Origin: Nemorincola sp044225795
Lineage (GTDB): Bacteria; Bacteroidota; Bacteroidia; Chitinophagales; Chitinophagaceae
Assembly: GCA_044225795.1 (NCBI GenBank)
Contig: JBGAIF010000001.1
Span: 434,001-498,000 of the forward strand
Direction of reading: 5' to 3'
Length of the DNA: 64,000 nucleotides
Part shown: positions 51,907 to 60,606 of the stretch, in pieces
Layout of the letters: every line of letters starts with the position of its first letter
How positions within the stretch are numbered: position 1 is the first letter of the stretch
The notes under the pieces: generated by a model
What the model saw: only the letters and a program-made list of their open reading frames with translations
Databases searched by the model: none
Told to the model about the DNA's origin: nothing
Position numbers and translations under genes: made by a program

Positions 51907-52438
51907 GATAGTACCCTTTTTCTTTCATTACTTTTTGCAAGTGTGCCCTTGCTTTATTCAACTGCGACTTAGATGTGCCCTCTGTGATATTGAGCAGGCC
52001 CGCGATCTCTTTGTGTCCGTAACCTTCGAGCACAAACAGGTTGAACACGGTACGATACCCCTCAGGCATCATCATCACAGCATTCAGAATTTCCTTGGCA
52101 CTCATATCATCTCCGGGTTGGTCTCCCGCACTTATTTCTACCGCCACATCTTCTTCCACGATCTTCAGTCCACCCTTCTTCCTCAGGAACATGAGGCATT
52201 CATTCACCATTATCTTCCTGAGCCAGGCACCAACACCACCCTCAGCGGTATATATGAACCGGTCTATGGTCCTGAAAAAATTATAGAACCCGCTCAACAT
52301 TGCCTCCTCCGCATCAGGCAATTGCTTCACATACCGCACACAGACCATCAACATCCCGTCGGAATACTTGTCGAACAGGTATTTCTGTGAGATACGGTCT
52401 TGTTTTTTACATCCTTCTATGGCCTTTTGATCGGTCAT
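51896..52438 (-). CDS. ECF RNA polymerase sigma factor
   Basis: The 180-residue protein has sigma region 2 (QKYLFDKYSDGMLMVCVRYVKQLPDAEEAMLSGFYNFFRTIDRF) and region 4 (MPEGYRTVFNLFVLEGYGHKEIAGLLNITEGTSKSQLNKARAHLQK), the ECF layout without region 3. It probably directs RNA polymerase to its own operon and unknown targets in response to an envelope signal passed through the anti-sigma factor. It is the first gene of a three-gene minus-strand operon. Confidence 0.93.
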   Translation of the reverse strand: MTDQKAIEGCKKQDRISQKYLFDKYSDGMLMVCVRYVKQLPDAEEAMLSGFYNFFRTIDRFIYTAEGGVGAWLRKIMVNECLMFLRKKGGLKIVEEDVAVEISAGDQPGDDMSAKEILNAVMMMPEGYRTVFNLFVLEGYGHKEIAGLLNITEGTSKSQLNKARAHLQKVMKEKGYYHEK

Positions 52439-52564
52439 CTGCGGGGCATTAGCGGTTATACATCAATATATGCCAATTGCAGCAGAAAGGTTGCCCGCCG
52501 CTCATATTATTATTTTGCCCATCGGGATACTGATGGGGGTCATTCCCGTCAGGGCGAAGTTTTG

Positions 52565-52572
52565 TAAATTTG
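52565..52572 (+). promoter_or_regulatory. -7 promoter box (TAAATTTG) for gpmI, probably leaderless
   Basis: The box is followed by 4 nt (CACC) and the ATG at 52577. No -33 TTG at usual spacing. Confidence 0.5.
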
Positions 52573-52576
52573 CACC

Positions 52577-54112
52577 ATGTCTAAAAAAGCAATGCTCATC
52601 ATTATGGACGGCTGGGGCCACGGCCGTGTACCATCTGCCGACGCTATAGCGAATGCCAACGTTCCTTTTGTAAAGTCTTTATACAATAAATATCCCAATA
52701 CAGAGCTGATCACCTGCGGAGAGGCTGTGGGGCTGCCAGACGGGCAAATGGGCAATTCTGAAGTAGGACATCTAAACATTGGCGCGGGCCGAATTGTGTA
52801 CCAGGAATTGCAGCGCATCAACGTAGCAATACGTGATGGCGAACTGGAGCGCAGCCCCGTCCTCAGCGCTGCATTTGAAGCAGCCAAGGCTAATGGCAAG
52901 ACATTGCACTTCATAGGACTGGTGAGCGACGGAGGTGTACACTCTCATATAGACCACATTAAGGCCTTGAGCACATTGGCACAGAAAAATAATGTGCACG
53001 ATGTAGCGGTGCATGCTTTTGCAGACGGCCGCGATTGCGACCCTAAGAGCGGACACCATTTTATAGCCAAATTGCGCACACACCTGAACCATACCGGCGC
53101 CAGGCTTGCTTCTGTAACAGGCCGTTTCTATGCCATGGACCGGGATAAAAGATGGGAGCGTGTAAAGGTAGCCTATGATGCCCTGGTGCATGGAACAGGC
53201 ACACATACAACAGACGCGCTGTTTGAAATAGAAAAGTCGTACAATAATAATGTAACGGACGAGTTCATCAAGCCGATCATTGTATGCGATGAGAAGGGAA
53301 TACCACTGGCCACAATAAAGGATGGCGATGTGGTGGTGTGTTTCAACTTCCGCACAGACCGCTGCCGTGAGATAACCATAGCGCTGACGCAACAACCCTT
53401 TCACGAGCACAATATGCATCCGCTGAACCTGCATTATGTGACGATGACAGAGTATGACAAAAGTTACAAAAACGTAGGGGTGATCTTTGACAACAAAGAC
53501 CTGACGAATACACTGGGTGAGGTGCTGGAAGCAAATGGCAAGACGCAGATACGTATCGCAGAAACGGAGAAGTACCCGCATGTTACCTTCTTCTTCTCAG
53601 GGGGCAGGGAACAGCCATTCAAGGGTGAGAAGCGCATCATGGAGCCTTCGCCACGCGATGTAGCCACCTACGACCAGAAACCGGAAATGAGCGCCAACCT
53701 GCTGACTCAAAGCATCCTGCCGGAGATAGCGGCAAAAAGTGCTGACTTCATCTGCCTGAACTTTGCCAATACAGACATGGTAGGGCATACGGGTGTATGG
53801 GACGCAGTGGTAAAGGCGGCTGAAACAGTGGACCACTGTGTGAGCCAGATAGTGCCTCTGGCGCTGGAAAACGGCTATGCTGTTTTTCTCACTGCTGACC
53901 ACGGCAATGCTGACTATATGATCAATGAGGATGGGACACCCAACACTGCTCATACGCTGAATCCGGTTCCGTTCTTCCTGATATCCAACGATTATAAAGG
54001 GAAGCTAAAACCGGGGAAGCTCGGCGACCTGGCGCCTACCATTCTCACATACATGGGTATAAAGGTCCCGCCGGAGATGACAGGAGATATACTTATTGAT
54101 CAGCAAATGTAG
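52577..54112 (+). CDS. gpmI: 2,3-bisphosphoglycerate-independent phosphoglycerate mutase
   Basis: GpmI interconverts 3- and 2-phosphoglycerate in glycolysis using two Mn2+ ions and a Ser phospho-intermediate. The 511-residue protein has the metal Asp in IIMDGWG, the nucleophile Ser61 in GQMGNSEVGHLNIGAGR, ADGRDCDPKSG, RFYAMDRDKRWERV, and the metal-binding FANTDMVGHTG and TADHGNADYM. The order and length are standard for the cofactor-independent enzyme. It is monocistronic. Confidence 0.98.
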   Translation: MSKKAMLIIMDGWGHGRVPSADAIANANVPFVKSLYNKYPNTELITCGEAVGLPDGQMGNSEVGHLNIGAGRIVYQELQRINVAIRDGELERSPVLSAAFEAAKANGKTLHFIGLVSDGGVHSHIDHIKALSTLAQKNNVHDVAVHAFADGRDCDPKSGHHFIAKLRTHLNHTGARLASVTGRFYAMDRDKRWERVKVAYDALVHGTGTHTTDALFEIEKSYNNNVTDEFIKPIIVCDEKGIPLATIKDGDVVVCFNFRTDRCREITIALTQQPFHEHNMHPLNLHYVTMTEYDKSYKNVGVIFDNKDLTNTLGEVLEANGKTQIRIAETEKYPHVTFFFSGGREQPFKGEKRIMEPSPRDVATYDQKPEMSANLLTQSILPEIAAKSADFICLNFANTDMVGHTGVWDAVVKAAETVDHCVSQIVPLALENGYAVFLTADHGNADYMINEDGTPNTAHTLNPVPFFLISNDYKGKLKPGKLGDLAPTILTYMGIKVPPEMTGDILIDQQM

Positions 54113-54593
54113 TAATCAGCTTATTAGCTGAAATTTATGTTGCCCGATGTTGCGTACCTACTGCACGCTGCATTCACTCCTTCGTATTGATACAAACGGG
54201 TGGCCCGGATTGAGCTATGTTGTCGCACGCGACTCTTCGGTGAACAGAACAATATCACTCCTCCGGAGTTCAAGAAAACCATCTGATCACTCTTCTATAA
54301 TAATTTCATCCTTTCAGGATTACTATGCTTAGTTTAATGATAGTGTTAAATGAATATGCCATGTTCCGTACCTACTGCACGTCGGCATTTATTCCTTTGT
54401 ATTGCTGCAAACGGGTGACCCCGATGAGTATTGACGGCTAATGACTAAACTAAGTTACCAGAGCTACAAAATGAATTACCCCACCAGGCAATATTGTAAT
54501 GTTCGATCGTGGGGCAGACAAAAATAATATCACTCCTTTGGAGTTCAACAGTTTACCTTACCAATTTTCTATAATAATTTCATCCCTTCGGGA
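54113..54593. repeat. Two tandem degenerate copies of an intergenic repeat between gpmI and the NHL gene
   Basis: Copy 1 spans about 54146-54322 and copy 2 about 54360-54597. Each has a 5' block with GTACCTACTGCAC ... CAAACGGGTG and a 3' block with AATATCACTCC...GGAGTTCAA and TCTATAATAATTTCATCC. The 3' blocks hold short hairpins (ACTCC/GGAGT, ATCCC/GGGAT). Copy 2 has an extra segment between blocks with CCCCAC/GTGGGG arms (54479-54484, 54509-54514). No ORF or RNA gene is convincing; the hairpins may serve as terminators for the convergent genes. Confidence 0.75.
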
Positions 54594-55970
54594 TCACCTG
54601 ACGACGAGCTTGCCGTTCCATGTGCCGTGTGGTGTTTGAACAGACATGAGGTATATGCCTGGGGGCGCAGATAGCGTTATCTGCCTGGCCTTGTTCGTAT
54701 AGGCGTCTGTCTGCATGACCAACGATCCCTTAATATCCGTGATCTTTACCTTGGCGGGTTCACTGATCACTGAAGCAATGTTTATTTCAAACACATCGGC
54801 TCCGGGGTTAGGGTAAACAGAAACCTCGCTGATGTAGTTAATAACTTGCTGTATTCCTTCGATCTTAGAGCCTATGAACCGTATGCGGTCATTGCCCTGA
54901 TCGGCGATGAATAAACTGCCTTTCGGATTGAGAGCCAATCCCTGTGGCAGGGATAAGCGAGCTGTGGTAGCGGGTCTTTTGTCTCCATTGTAACCTGCGG
55001 AGTCAGTACCTGCTATAGTATGAATGATGCCCGTAACCGTATCTATCACACGTACCCGGAAGTTACCCATGTCAGATATATAAACATTACCAAAGGTATC
55101 AACCGCAATGCCCGTAGGGTCGTACAGGCGGGCATCTGTTGCCGGCCCCCCGTCGCCGGTGAAAGCGGGCACAGTGCTATTACCAGCAATAGTGGTAATA
55201 ATGCCCGAAATCATATCCACCTTGCGGATGCAGTTATTCAGTTCATCGGCAATGTATAAATTGCCCCGCTTGTCCACAGCAACATCTATGGGATAAAACA
55301 ATTGTGCTGCAGACGCGCCCGCCCCGTCGCCGGAGTAACCGGGCAACCCGGTACCAGCTACTGTAAATATATTGGCAGATGCATCTACCTTCCTGATACG
55401 GTGATTCTGAACGTCGGTGATGAATATGTTGCCGAAGGTATCTACCGCTACACGGGTTGGTTGGTTCAGGCGCGATCCCGTAGCCGGTGAATTATCGCCG
55501 CTGAATCCGGGAACACCTGTACCTGCCACCGTAGTGATGACCCCTGCCTTATTAACCTTTCTAACGCAATGATTTTTGGAGTCTGCAATGAAAATGTTTC
55601 CTGCAGTGTCTATAGCAACACCTGTAGGCTGATTGAGGTGCGCCACTGTTGCCGGTCCGTTATCGCCGGAATAGTCGCCAGAACCGGTTCCGCACAAATA
55701 TCCATTACCCGCTACTGTGGTAACAATACCTGTAACAGCATCTATACGCCTGATAACATTGTTATCTGCATCGGCTATGTATATATTCTCCTTCTTATCA
55801 AGCGCTATTGCCTGAGGCCAATGTATCTTGGCCGCGGTAGCCTTGCCACCGTCCCCTGCATACCCCTCTATGCCGCTACCCGCCACTGTGGTGATGGTTT
55901 GCGCATGAAGACCAGATGATAGTGCCAAAATGGCGATAAGGCCGGAAACGTAACCGAAAAACTTCTTCAT
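54594..55970 (-). CDS. NHL-repeat protein with T9SS sorting domain
   Basis: This 458-residue secreted protein has a signal peptide (ends LHAQ) and six near-regular NHL/beta-propeller repeats of about 55-60 residues, each with an IxTVAGxGxxGxSGDxGPAT-type turn and a GNIFIADxxNHxIRKV-type strand. The last 70 residues (VYPNPGADVFEINI...GKLVVR) form a type A T9SS sorting domain. NHL propellers bind other molecules; function is unknown. The stop codon falls in the last bases of the adjacent intergenic repeat. Confidence 0.92.
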   Translation of the reverse strand: MKKFFGYVSGLIAILALSSGLHAQTITTVAGSGIEGYAGDGGKATAAKIHWPQAIALDKKENIYIADADNNVIRRIDAVTGIVTTVAGNGYLCGTGSGDYSGDNGPATVAHLNQPTGVAIDTAGNIFIADSKNHCVRKVNKAGVITTVAGTGVPGFSGDNSPATGSRLNQPTRVAVDTFGNIFITDVQNHRIRKVDASANIFTVAGTGLPGYSGDGAGASAAQLFYPIDVAVDKRGNLYIADELNNCIRKVDMISGIITTIAGNSTVPAFTGDGGPATDARLYDPTGIAVDTFGNVYISDMGNFRVRVIDTVTGIIHTIAGTDSAGYNGDKRPATTARLSLPQGLALNPKGSLFIADQGNDRIRFIGSKIEGIQQVINYISEVSVYPNPGADVFEINIASVISEPAKVKITDIKGSLVMQTDAYTNKARQITLSAPPGIYLMSVQTPHGTWNGKLVVR

Positions 55971-56076
55971 GCAATAAAATTAATGAAAATGTTGCAATGG
56001 CGCTACCTCCGGCATCCAATGCTAATAGAAGAGCCGGCATGTAGCCGGCTCTCAGAATATTTTTACAAAAAATAAA

Positions 56077-57636
56077 CTATAGCTTAATAAGATCTTCCGT
56101 TTTGGCATCGTAAAAGTTATATTCCGTAAGCGGGGAGTTATTATCCGCCACTACTTTCACCTTCACTTTGTATGCCTTGTCCCACTTCTTCACAATGGAC
56201 GGTTTGAAGAAAGTACCCTTGGTGAGGTATGCCTCCAGGATGGGGTTGACATGCAACGTAAGATTGCGAAGCCCCTGATTCACAATATACTTCAGGTCCT
56301 TTTCAATATCATCTCCCAGCAGCAGAGACGGGCCTATCTGCCCGGTACCTTTGCATGTCGGGCATACTTCAGCAGTAGATATGTTCAGCTCGGGGCGCAG
56401 GCGCTGGCGGGTTATCTGCATGAGCCCGAACTTGGATATAGGCAATACGGTATGACGCGCACGGTCTGTGGCCATCATATCTTCCATAGCTTCAAGCAGT
56501 TTCTTTTTGTTATCTGCCAGCTTCATATCTATGAAGTCGATGATGATGATCCCTCCGATATCTCGGAGGCGTAATTGCCTTACGATCTCCTGCGCAGCCT
56601 CGAGGTTGGTTGCCAGGGCATTCTGTTCCTGTCCTGCCTCGGCACTGCGAGTTCCGCTGTTCACGTCTATTACGTGCAGCGCTTCGGTATGCTCAATGAT
56701 CAGGTAGGCGCCGCTGTTCAGATTTACGGTCTTGCCAAAAGCACCCTTTACCTGCTTGGTGACACCATAAGTATCAAATATCGGTTGCTGATTGTTGTGC
56801 AATGTCACTATATCTTCCTGGCCGGGCGATACTTTGGTGATGTAGTCCTTAGCCATGGTCAGCAACTTCTTGTCATTTACTACAATACGCTGAAAGCTGA
56901 CACTAAGCAGATCGCGGAGTATGGACGTGGTCTTATCACGTTCACTCATAATCATTTGTGGAGCTTTAGCGCCTTTCAGGTTCTGCTGTATGGCCTTCCA
57001 CATTTTCTCCAGCTCCAGTATGTCCGTGTGCAGCTCCGCTGTTTCCTTACCTTCGGCAGCAGTACGCACAATAACTCCTAAGTTCTTCGGCTTAATGCTC
57101 TCCACTATCTTCTGCAGGCGCTTACGCTCGTCGGCAGAATGTATCTTCCTGGAAACAGCAACCACATCGTTGAAAGGGGTGATGACCACAAAGCGGCCCG
57201 GCAACGATATTTCGCAACTGAGACGCGGCCCTTTTGATGAAATAGGCTCCTTAAGTATCTGTACAAGTATCTCGGGCTTGCCGTTAAATACTTCGGTGAT
57301 CTTGCCGGTCTTTATGATCTCACCTTCGTTCTTGAACTTGCCGAAATCATTTCCCCAGGATGGGTTGCCTTCAATTGATTGCCTGCTGAATTTGATCAGC
57401 GACCTGATGTATGGGCTGAGGTCTGTATAATGCAGGAATGCATCCTTCTCATACCCAACATCCACAAAAACGGCATTGAGGCCCTGCATAAGCTTCTTTA
57501 CCTTACCCAGGTAAAGGTCGCCCACGGCAAATTGGCCTTGCCCGCGCTCATAATGAAGTTCGACCAGCTTTTTATCTTCTAATAAAGCTATCTCTACACC
57601 TTCTTCTGATGCATTGATGATAAGTTCTTTATTCAT
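56077..57636 (-). CDS. rng: Ribonuclease E/G family endoribonuclease
   Basis: RNase G cuts single-stranded A/U-rich RNA and matures rRNA 5' ends. The 519-residue protein has an S1 domain (about 38-125: GDLYLGKVKKLMQGLNAVFVDVGYEKDAFLHY), the RNase E/G core with catalytic Asp324 (HVIDVNSGTR) and Asp367 (IIIIDFIDM), and a zinc-link CPTCKG (425-430). There is no long C-terminal scaffold, so RNase G type is favoured. It is 152 nt downstream of a 30-aa basic-protein gene. Confidence 0.95.
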   Translation of the reverse strand: MNKELIINASEEGVEIALLEDKKLVELHYERGQGQFAVGDLYLGKVKKLMQGLNAVFVDVGYEKDAFLHYTDLSPYIRSLIKFSRQSIEGNPSWGNDFGKFKNEGEIIKTGKITEVFNGKPEILVQILKEPISSKGPRLSCEISLPGRFVVITPFNDVVAVSRKIHSADERKRLQKIVESIKPKNLGVIVRTAAEGKETAELHTDILELEKMWKAIQQNLKGAKAPQMIMSERDKTTSILRDLLSVSFQRIVVNDKKLLTMAKDYITKVSPGQEDIVTLHNNQQPIFDTYGVTKQVKGAFGKTVNLNSGAYLIIEHTEALHVIDVNSGTRSAEAGQEQNALATNLEAAQEIVRQLRLRDIGGIIIIDFIDMKLADNKKKLLEAMEDMMATDRARHTVLPISKFGLMQITRQRLRPELNISTAEVCPTCKGTGQIGPSLLLGDDIEKDLKYIVNQGLRNLTLHVNPILEAYLTKGTFFKPSIVKKWDKAYKVKVKVVADNNSPLTEYNFYDAKTEDLIKL

Positions 57637-57788
57637 TATCGTCTATCCAGTTCCGCTCCGGTAAATCGCCCCCGTATCATAGAGGCCTAAAGGCTGTAAT
57701 AGGAAAACCGCACACCTCATGCCGTATGTATATACAGTATGATTGATGCGGTTAATAACGGCAGCGTTTGAGGAAGCAGCGTTAGTGC

Positions 57789-57881
57789 TTACTTGTTCTT
57801 TTTATGACGGTTCTTTCTCAGACGTTTCTTACGTTTGTGAGTAGCTATCTTATGTCTTTTTCTCTTTTTACCGCAAGGCAT
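57789..57881 (-). CDS. 30-aa highly basic protein, AURKAIP1/COX24-like ribosomal-type
   Basis: The minus strand reads MPCGKKRKRHKIATHKRKKR followed by LRKNRHKKNK and a stop: 30 residues, 19 of them Lys, Arg or His. It resembles the AURKAIP1/COX24 (mS38-like) domain annotated in short Bacteroidota proteins that are probably ribosomal. It lies 21 nt downstream of a TPR gene and upstream of rng, an order I recall as common in the phylum. The recognition is by eye, so the exact family should be confirmed. Confidence 0.75.
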   Translation of the reverse strand: MPCGKKRKRHKIATHKRKKRLRKNRHKKNK

Positions 57882-57902
57882 AATTACGAGTGTTTTACAA
57901 TG

Positions 57903-58760
57903 TTACTTTAATGCATTTATATGTTGGTCGATCTCCTTGCTGAAATCCGGGCGGTTAATGATCCGCTTACATTTTTCGAGCATTTCTATCGCCTTTTTTC
58001 TATCACCTACTCCTTCATAAGCCTGGGCCAGGAAATACATAGCTTCTGTATTCTCGGGCTCAGCCTTTAAAACTGTTTCGAAGCGACCTACCGCTTTTTC
58101 AAACTGTCCTGATCTTATGGACATTCTTCCAAGCAGCATGTTGGCAGGTATATCTCCAGGTTTTTCTCGGGTAATTGCCAGCAGTATCTGCACGCCCTTC
58201 ATGGGTTCCCCTATACCTTCCAAATAACACGTAGCCAGCGCCAGCTTTGCTTCTTCGTTGTCCGGATCTATCTTTAATGCTTGTTCGAGACAGCCCGTCG
58301 CTTCTACCGCTTCCCACTTCTGCAATGCAGGAGAAGCTTCATTCTCCATTAACTGCACGTAGAATTGGCCTGCAAAGGTGAGGCTTTTTTCCGAATTTTC
58401 CAATTTAGCGGCTTTTGCCCTGTACCAGGCGGCAACAGGCATCTGGTTAGCGCGCCTCCATATGTCGGAAAGTTTAATAAAAACGGCAGCCATCCGGCTT
58501 GAGTCGCGAATGGCTGCTAGTTCATTTTCGATGGATGTGACCGAATCGGCAACTGTTTTTGACAGTTGTCTTTTAGATCCGGCTATTATGGAGTCCAAAG
58601 AGGCGGGCTTCACAGTGCCAGGGCCCTGGGCCATCATACCTCCTGAAGACGGACGCTGCATTTCGGCAGGTTTCTTAGGTGGTACCGTATTACCTCCCCA
58701 GTATAAAATACCTATCAGAGCTATTGCTGCAAGGATCGTGATATAGTGTGTTGCCCGCAA
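57903..58760 (-). CDS. Membrane-anchored TPR protein
   Basis: The 285-residue protein has an N-terminal membrane helix (about 6-22), a Pro/Gly-rich linker and TPR-like helical pairs in the last 160 residues (AVEATGCLEQALKIDPDNEEAKLALATCYLEG, GQFEKAVGRFETVLKAEPENTEAMYFLAQAYEGVGDRKKAIEML). It starts with TTG at 58760, the only candidate that keeps the membrane helix. A TACCTTTG box ends 19 nt upstream. It is between HU and the 30-aa gene, all on one strand. Confidence 0.82.
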   Translation of the reverse strand: MRATHYITILAAIALIGILYWGGNTVPPKKPAEMQRPSSGGMMAQGPGTVKPASLDSIIAGSKRQLSKTVADSVTSIENELAAIRDSSRMAAVFIKLSDIWRRANQMPVAAWYRAKAAKLENSEKSLTFAGQFYVQLMENEASPALQKWEAVEATGCLEQALKIDPDNEEAKLALATCYLEGIGEPMKGVQILLAITREKPGDIPANMLLGRMSIRSGQFEKAVGRFETVLKAEPENTEAMYFLAQAYEGVGDRKKAIEMLEKCKRIINRPDFSKEIDQHINALK

Positions 58761-58779
58761 GGAAATTATTTTTTCGCTG

Positions 58780-58787
58780 CAAAGGTA
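58780..58787 (-). promoter_or_regulatory. -7 box (TACCTTTG) between HU and the TPR gene
   Basis: Fits the consensus exactly on the minus strand, 19 nt before the TTG start at 58760, but no -33 TTG is seen. It may allow expression apart from HU. Confidence 0.45.
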
Positions 58788-58805
58788 ACTAAATCACGGT
58801 TGCGG

Positions 58806-59144
58806 TCACTTCTTAATAATCTCGTTAGCCAGCATGTCTGCATCTGAATGCTCAGAGAGATCATGTTTAGAATCCTTTACTGCCTGTACAAACTCCTTAG
58901 CAGGCTTGAATGCCGGAATGAAATGCTCGGGTATCTCCACCGCTACATTCTTTTTGATGTTGCGGCCGATCTTGGCAGCTCTTTTCTTCAGAATGAAGCT
59001 GCCAAAACCACGTACATAAACCGGCTCGCCTTCTACGAGTGAAGTCTTTACTTCTTTGAAGAACGTTTCCAGCGCCACGAGGATATCCACCTTTGGGATC
59101 CCTGTCTTTTCGGCAATGCTGCCTACGATGTCTGCTTTTCTCAT
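58806..59144 (-). CDS. hup: HU/IHF family DNA-binding protein
   Basis: The 112-residue protein is a histone-like DNA-bending dimer subunit: MRKADIVGSIAEKTGIPKVDI, VYVRGFGSFILKKRAAKIGRNIKKN (beta-arm with the conserved GFG and R-rich part) and VEIPEHFIPAFKPAKEF. It has a C-terminal extension of about 20 residues (SKHDLSEHSDADMLANEIIKK) past the usual HU end. It is the first gene of the run toward rng. Confidence 0.95.
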   Translation of the reverse strand: MRKADIVGSIAEKTGIPKVDILVALETFFKEVKTSLVEGEPVYVRGFGSFILKKRAAKIGRNIKKNVAVEIPEHFIPAFKPAKEFVQAVKDSKHDLSEHSDADMLANEIIKK

Positions 59145-59518
59145 AACTTTAAATTATTTTAAATATAGAAGAGGGAAAATATAAGCCTTACCTTTTGTTA
59201 CCAATAATCAGACCAACTTCCGATGAAAATGTACACAATCGGTTCATAGTCAGACATTTTAACAACCGGCTCTGCTCCAATATCCCTAAAACAGCCTGTA
59301 GTCAACACGTACCTGTTTTTTTATAATATTTTGCGATACCCGGAACGTTAAAAATATTTTTATGAAATTACGACAAATATATAAACGACACTTAACGTGC
59401 CAGCTATATTGAGGAAATAATTCCACAATTTACAATCAAATGACTACAGTTGTGGGGAAAAAGCATGCGTATGAGATTATCTCTTTTCTCGTCAGATAGG
59501 TTATTAATTTGTTATGTG
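59145..59518. other. Intergenic region between HU and ctaA
   Basis: A 370-nt A+T-rich gap between divergent genes. It contains no tRNA, and the only ORFs are short and unconvincing. No TAnnTTTG box for HU was found. Confidence 0.5.
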
Positions 59519-59545
59519 TTGTTGCGTTTACATCGTTTATTTTTG
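59519..59545 (+). promoter_or_regulatory. -33/-7 promoter (TTG-N16-TATTTTTG) for ctaA
   Basis: TTG at 59519-59521 and TATTTTTG at 59538-59545. It lies inside the open frame upstream of the GTG at 59563, which argues against the earlier TTG start. Confidence 0.5.
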
Positions 59546-59562
59546 CCGCAAATTCCTTTCAG

Positions 59563-60606
59563 GTGGATAGCATAAAGAAGAGAAAAGCTGTGGCCTGGTG
59601 GCTGGTAGCCGGCGTGGCCATGATCATCATCCAGACCTTACTGGGGGGCGTAACCCGCCTGACCGGTTCAGGTCTTTCTATCACAGAATGGAAGCCTCTT
59701 CTTGGATCCTTACCCCCGCTGAACGAACAAGACTGGAACAAAGCGTTTGACGGGTATAAACAAATAGCACAGTATAAATACCTGAACAGTCATTTCACGC
59801 TATCTGATTTCAAAGCTATCTATTTCTGGGAGTGGCTGCACCGGGAATGGGCGAGGTTGCTCGGGGTGGTTTTTGCAATTGGTTTTATCTTCTTCTTTAG
59901 CAAGAAATACTTCGACAAAGGGATGGTGAAACCGTTCGTCATTCTTTTTCTGCTTGGCGCGCTGCAAGGCCTTATCGGGTGGATAATGGTAGCCAGCGGA
60001 CTCAATGATTCCAATCTCTATGTAGATCACATCAAACTTGCGCTGCATTTCATATCTGCTATGATACTGGCCTGCTATGTGCTGTGGTTTGCGCTGCAAC
60101 TGCTGATACCCGAAGAGCAACGAGTAACCGACAACAGGCTACGAAACGGGATCATGCTCATCATTGTACTCCTGTTCGTACAGCTCACCTATGGCGCATT
60201 CATGGCAGGATTAAAGGCCGCCATGGCGGCAGCCACATGGCCAACCATAAACGGCATGTGGATACCCGACAACATGCTGCAGCACAGCTTTTTCAGCGAT
60301 AAACTTAATGTTCACTTCATTCATCGGGGGCTTGCCTACTTGTTGCTTTTTGCGGTTGTGGCCTGGTTCATTTCCGCGGGCAGGCATCAAGCAGCCCTTC
60401 CCGGCAAGTCAAGAGTATGGCCTTTGGTACTTGTGCTGACCCAGGTGCTGTTAGGAATCATTACGGTGCTGAGTGCGCCAAACATGGTGGCAGGAAAATT
60501 CGGATCATTTGAGCTACTGGCAGAAACGCACCAGCTCGTAGCTATGTTCCTGCTGATGTCGCTGGTTGTAAACCTGTATGTGGTGAGCAAGGCAGTTAAC
60601 GGATGA
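59563..60606 (+). CDS. ctaA: Haem A synthase (CtaA/Cox15)
   Basis: CtaA oxidises the C8 methyl of haem O to a formyl group, giving haem A for cytochrome oxidase. The 347-residue protein has about eight membrane helices and the Cox15-type stretches LLGGVTRLTGSGLSITEWKP, GSLPPLNEQDW, EWLHREWARLLGV and WPTINGMWIP, plus several conserved His (for example in HRGLAYLLL). I start it at GTG 59563 because a promoter box lies in the extension above. Its last 11 nt overlap the convergent flippase gene. ctaB and cox genes are not in the window. Confidence 0.9.
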   Translation: MDSIKKRKAVAWWLVAGVAMIIIQTLLGGVTRLTGSGLSITEWKPLLGSLPPLNEQDWNKAFDGYKQIAQYKYLNSHFTLSDFKAIYFWEWLHREWARLLGVVFAIGFIFFFSKKYFDKGMVKPFVILFLLGALQGLIGWIMVASGLNDSNLYVDHIKLALHFISAMILACYVLWFALQLLIPEEQRVTDNRLRNGIMLIIVLLFVQLTYGAFMAGLKAAMAAATWPTINGMWIPDNMLQHSFFSDKLNVHFIHRGLAYLLLFAVVAWFISAGRHQAALPGKSRVWPLVLVLTQVLLGIITVLSAPNMVAGKFGSFELLAETHQLVAMFLLMSLVVNLYVVSKAVNG

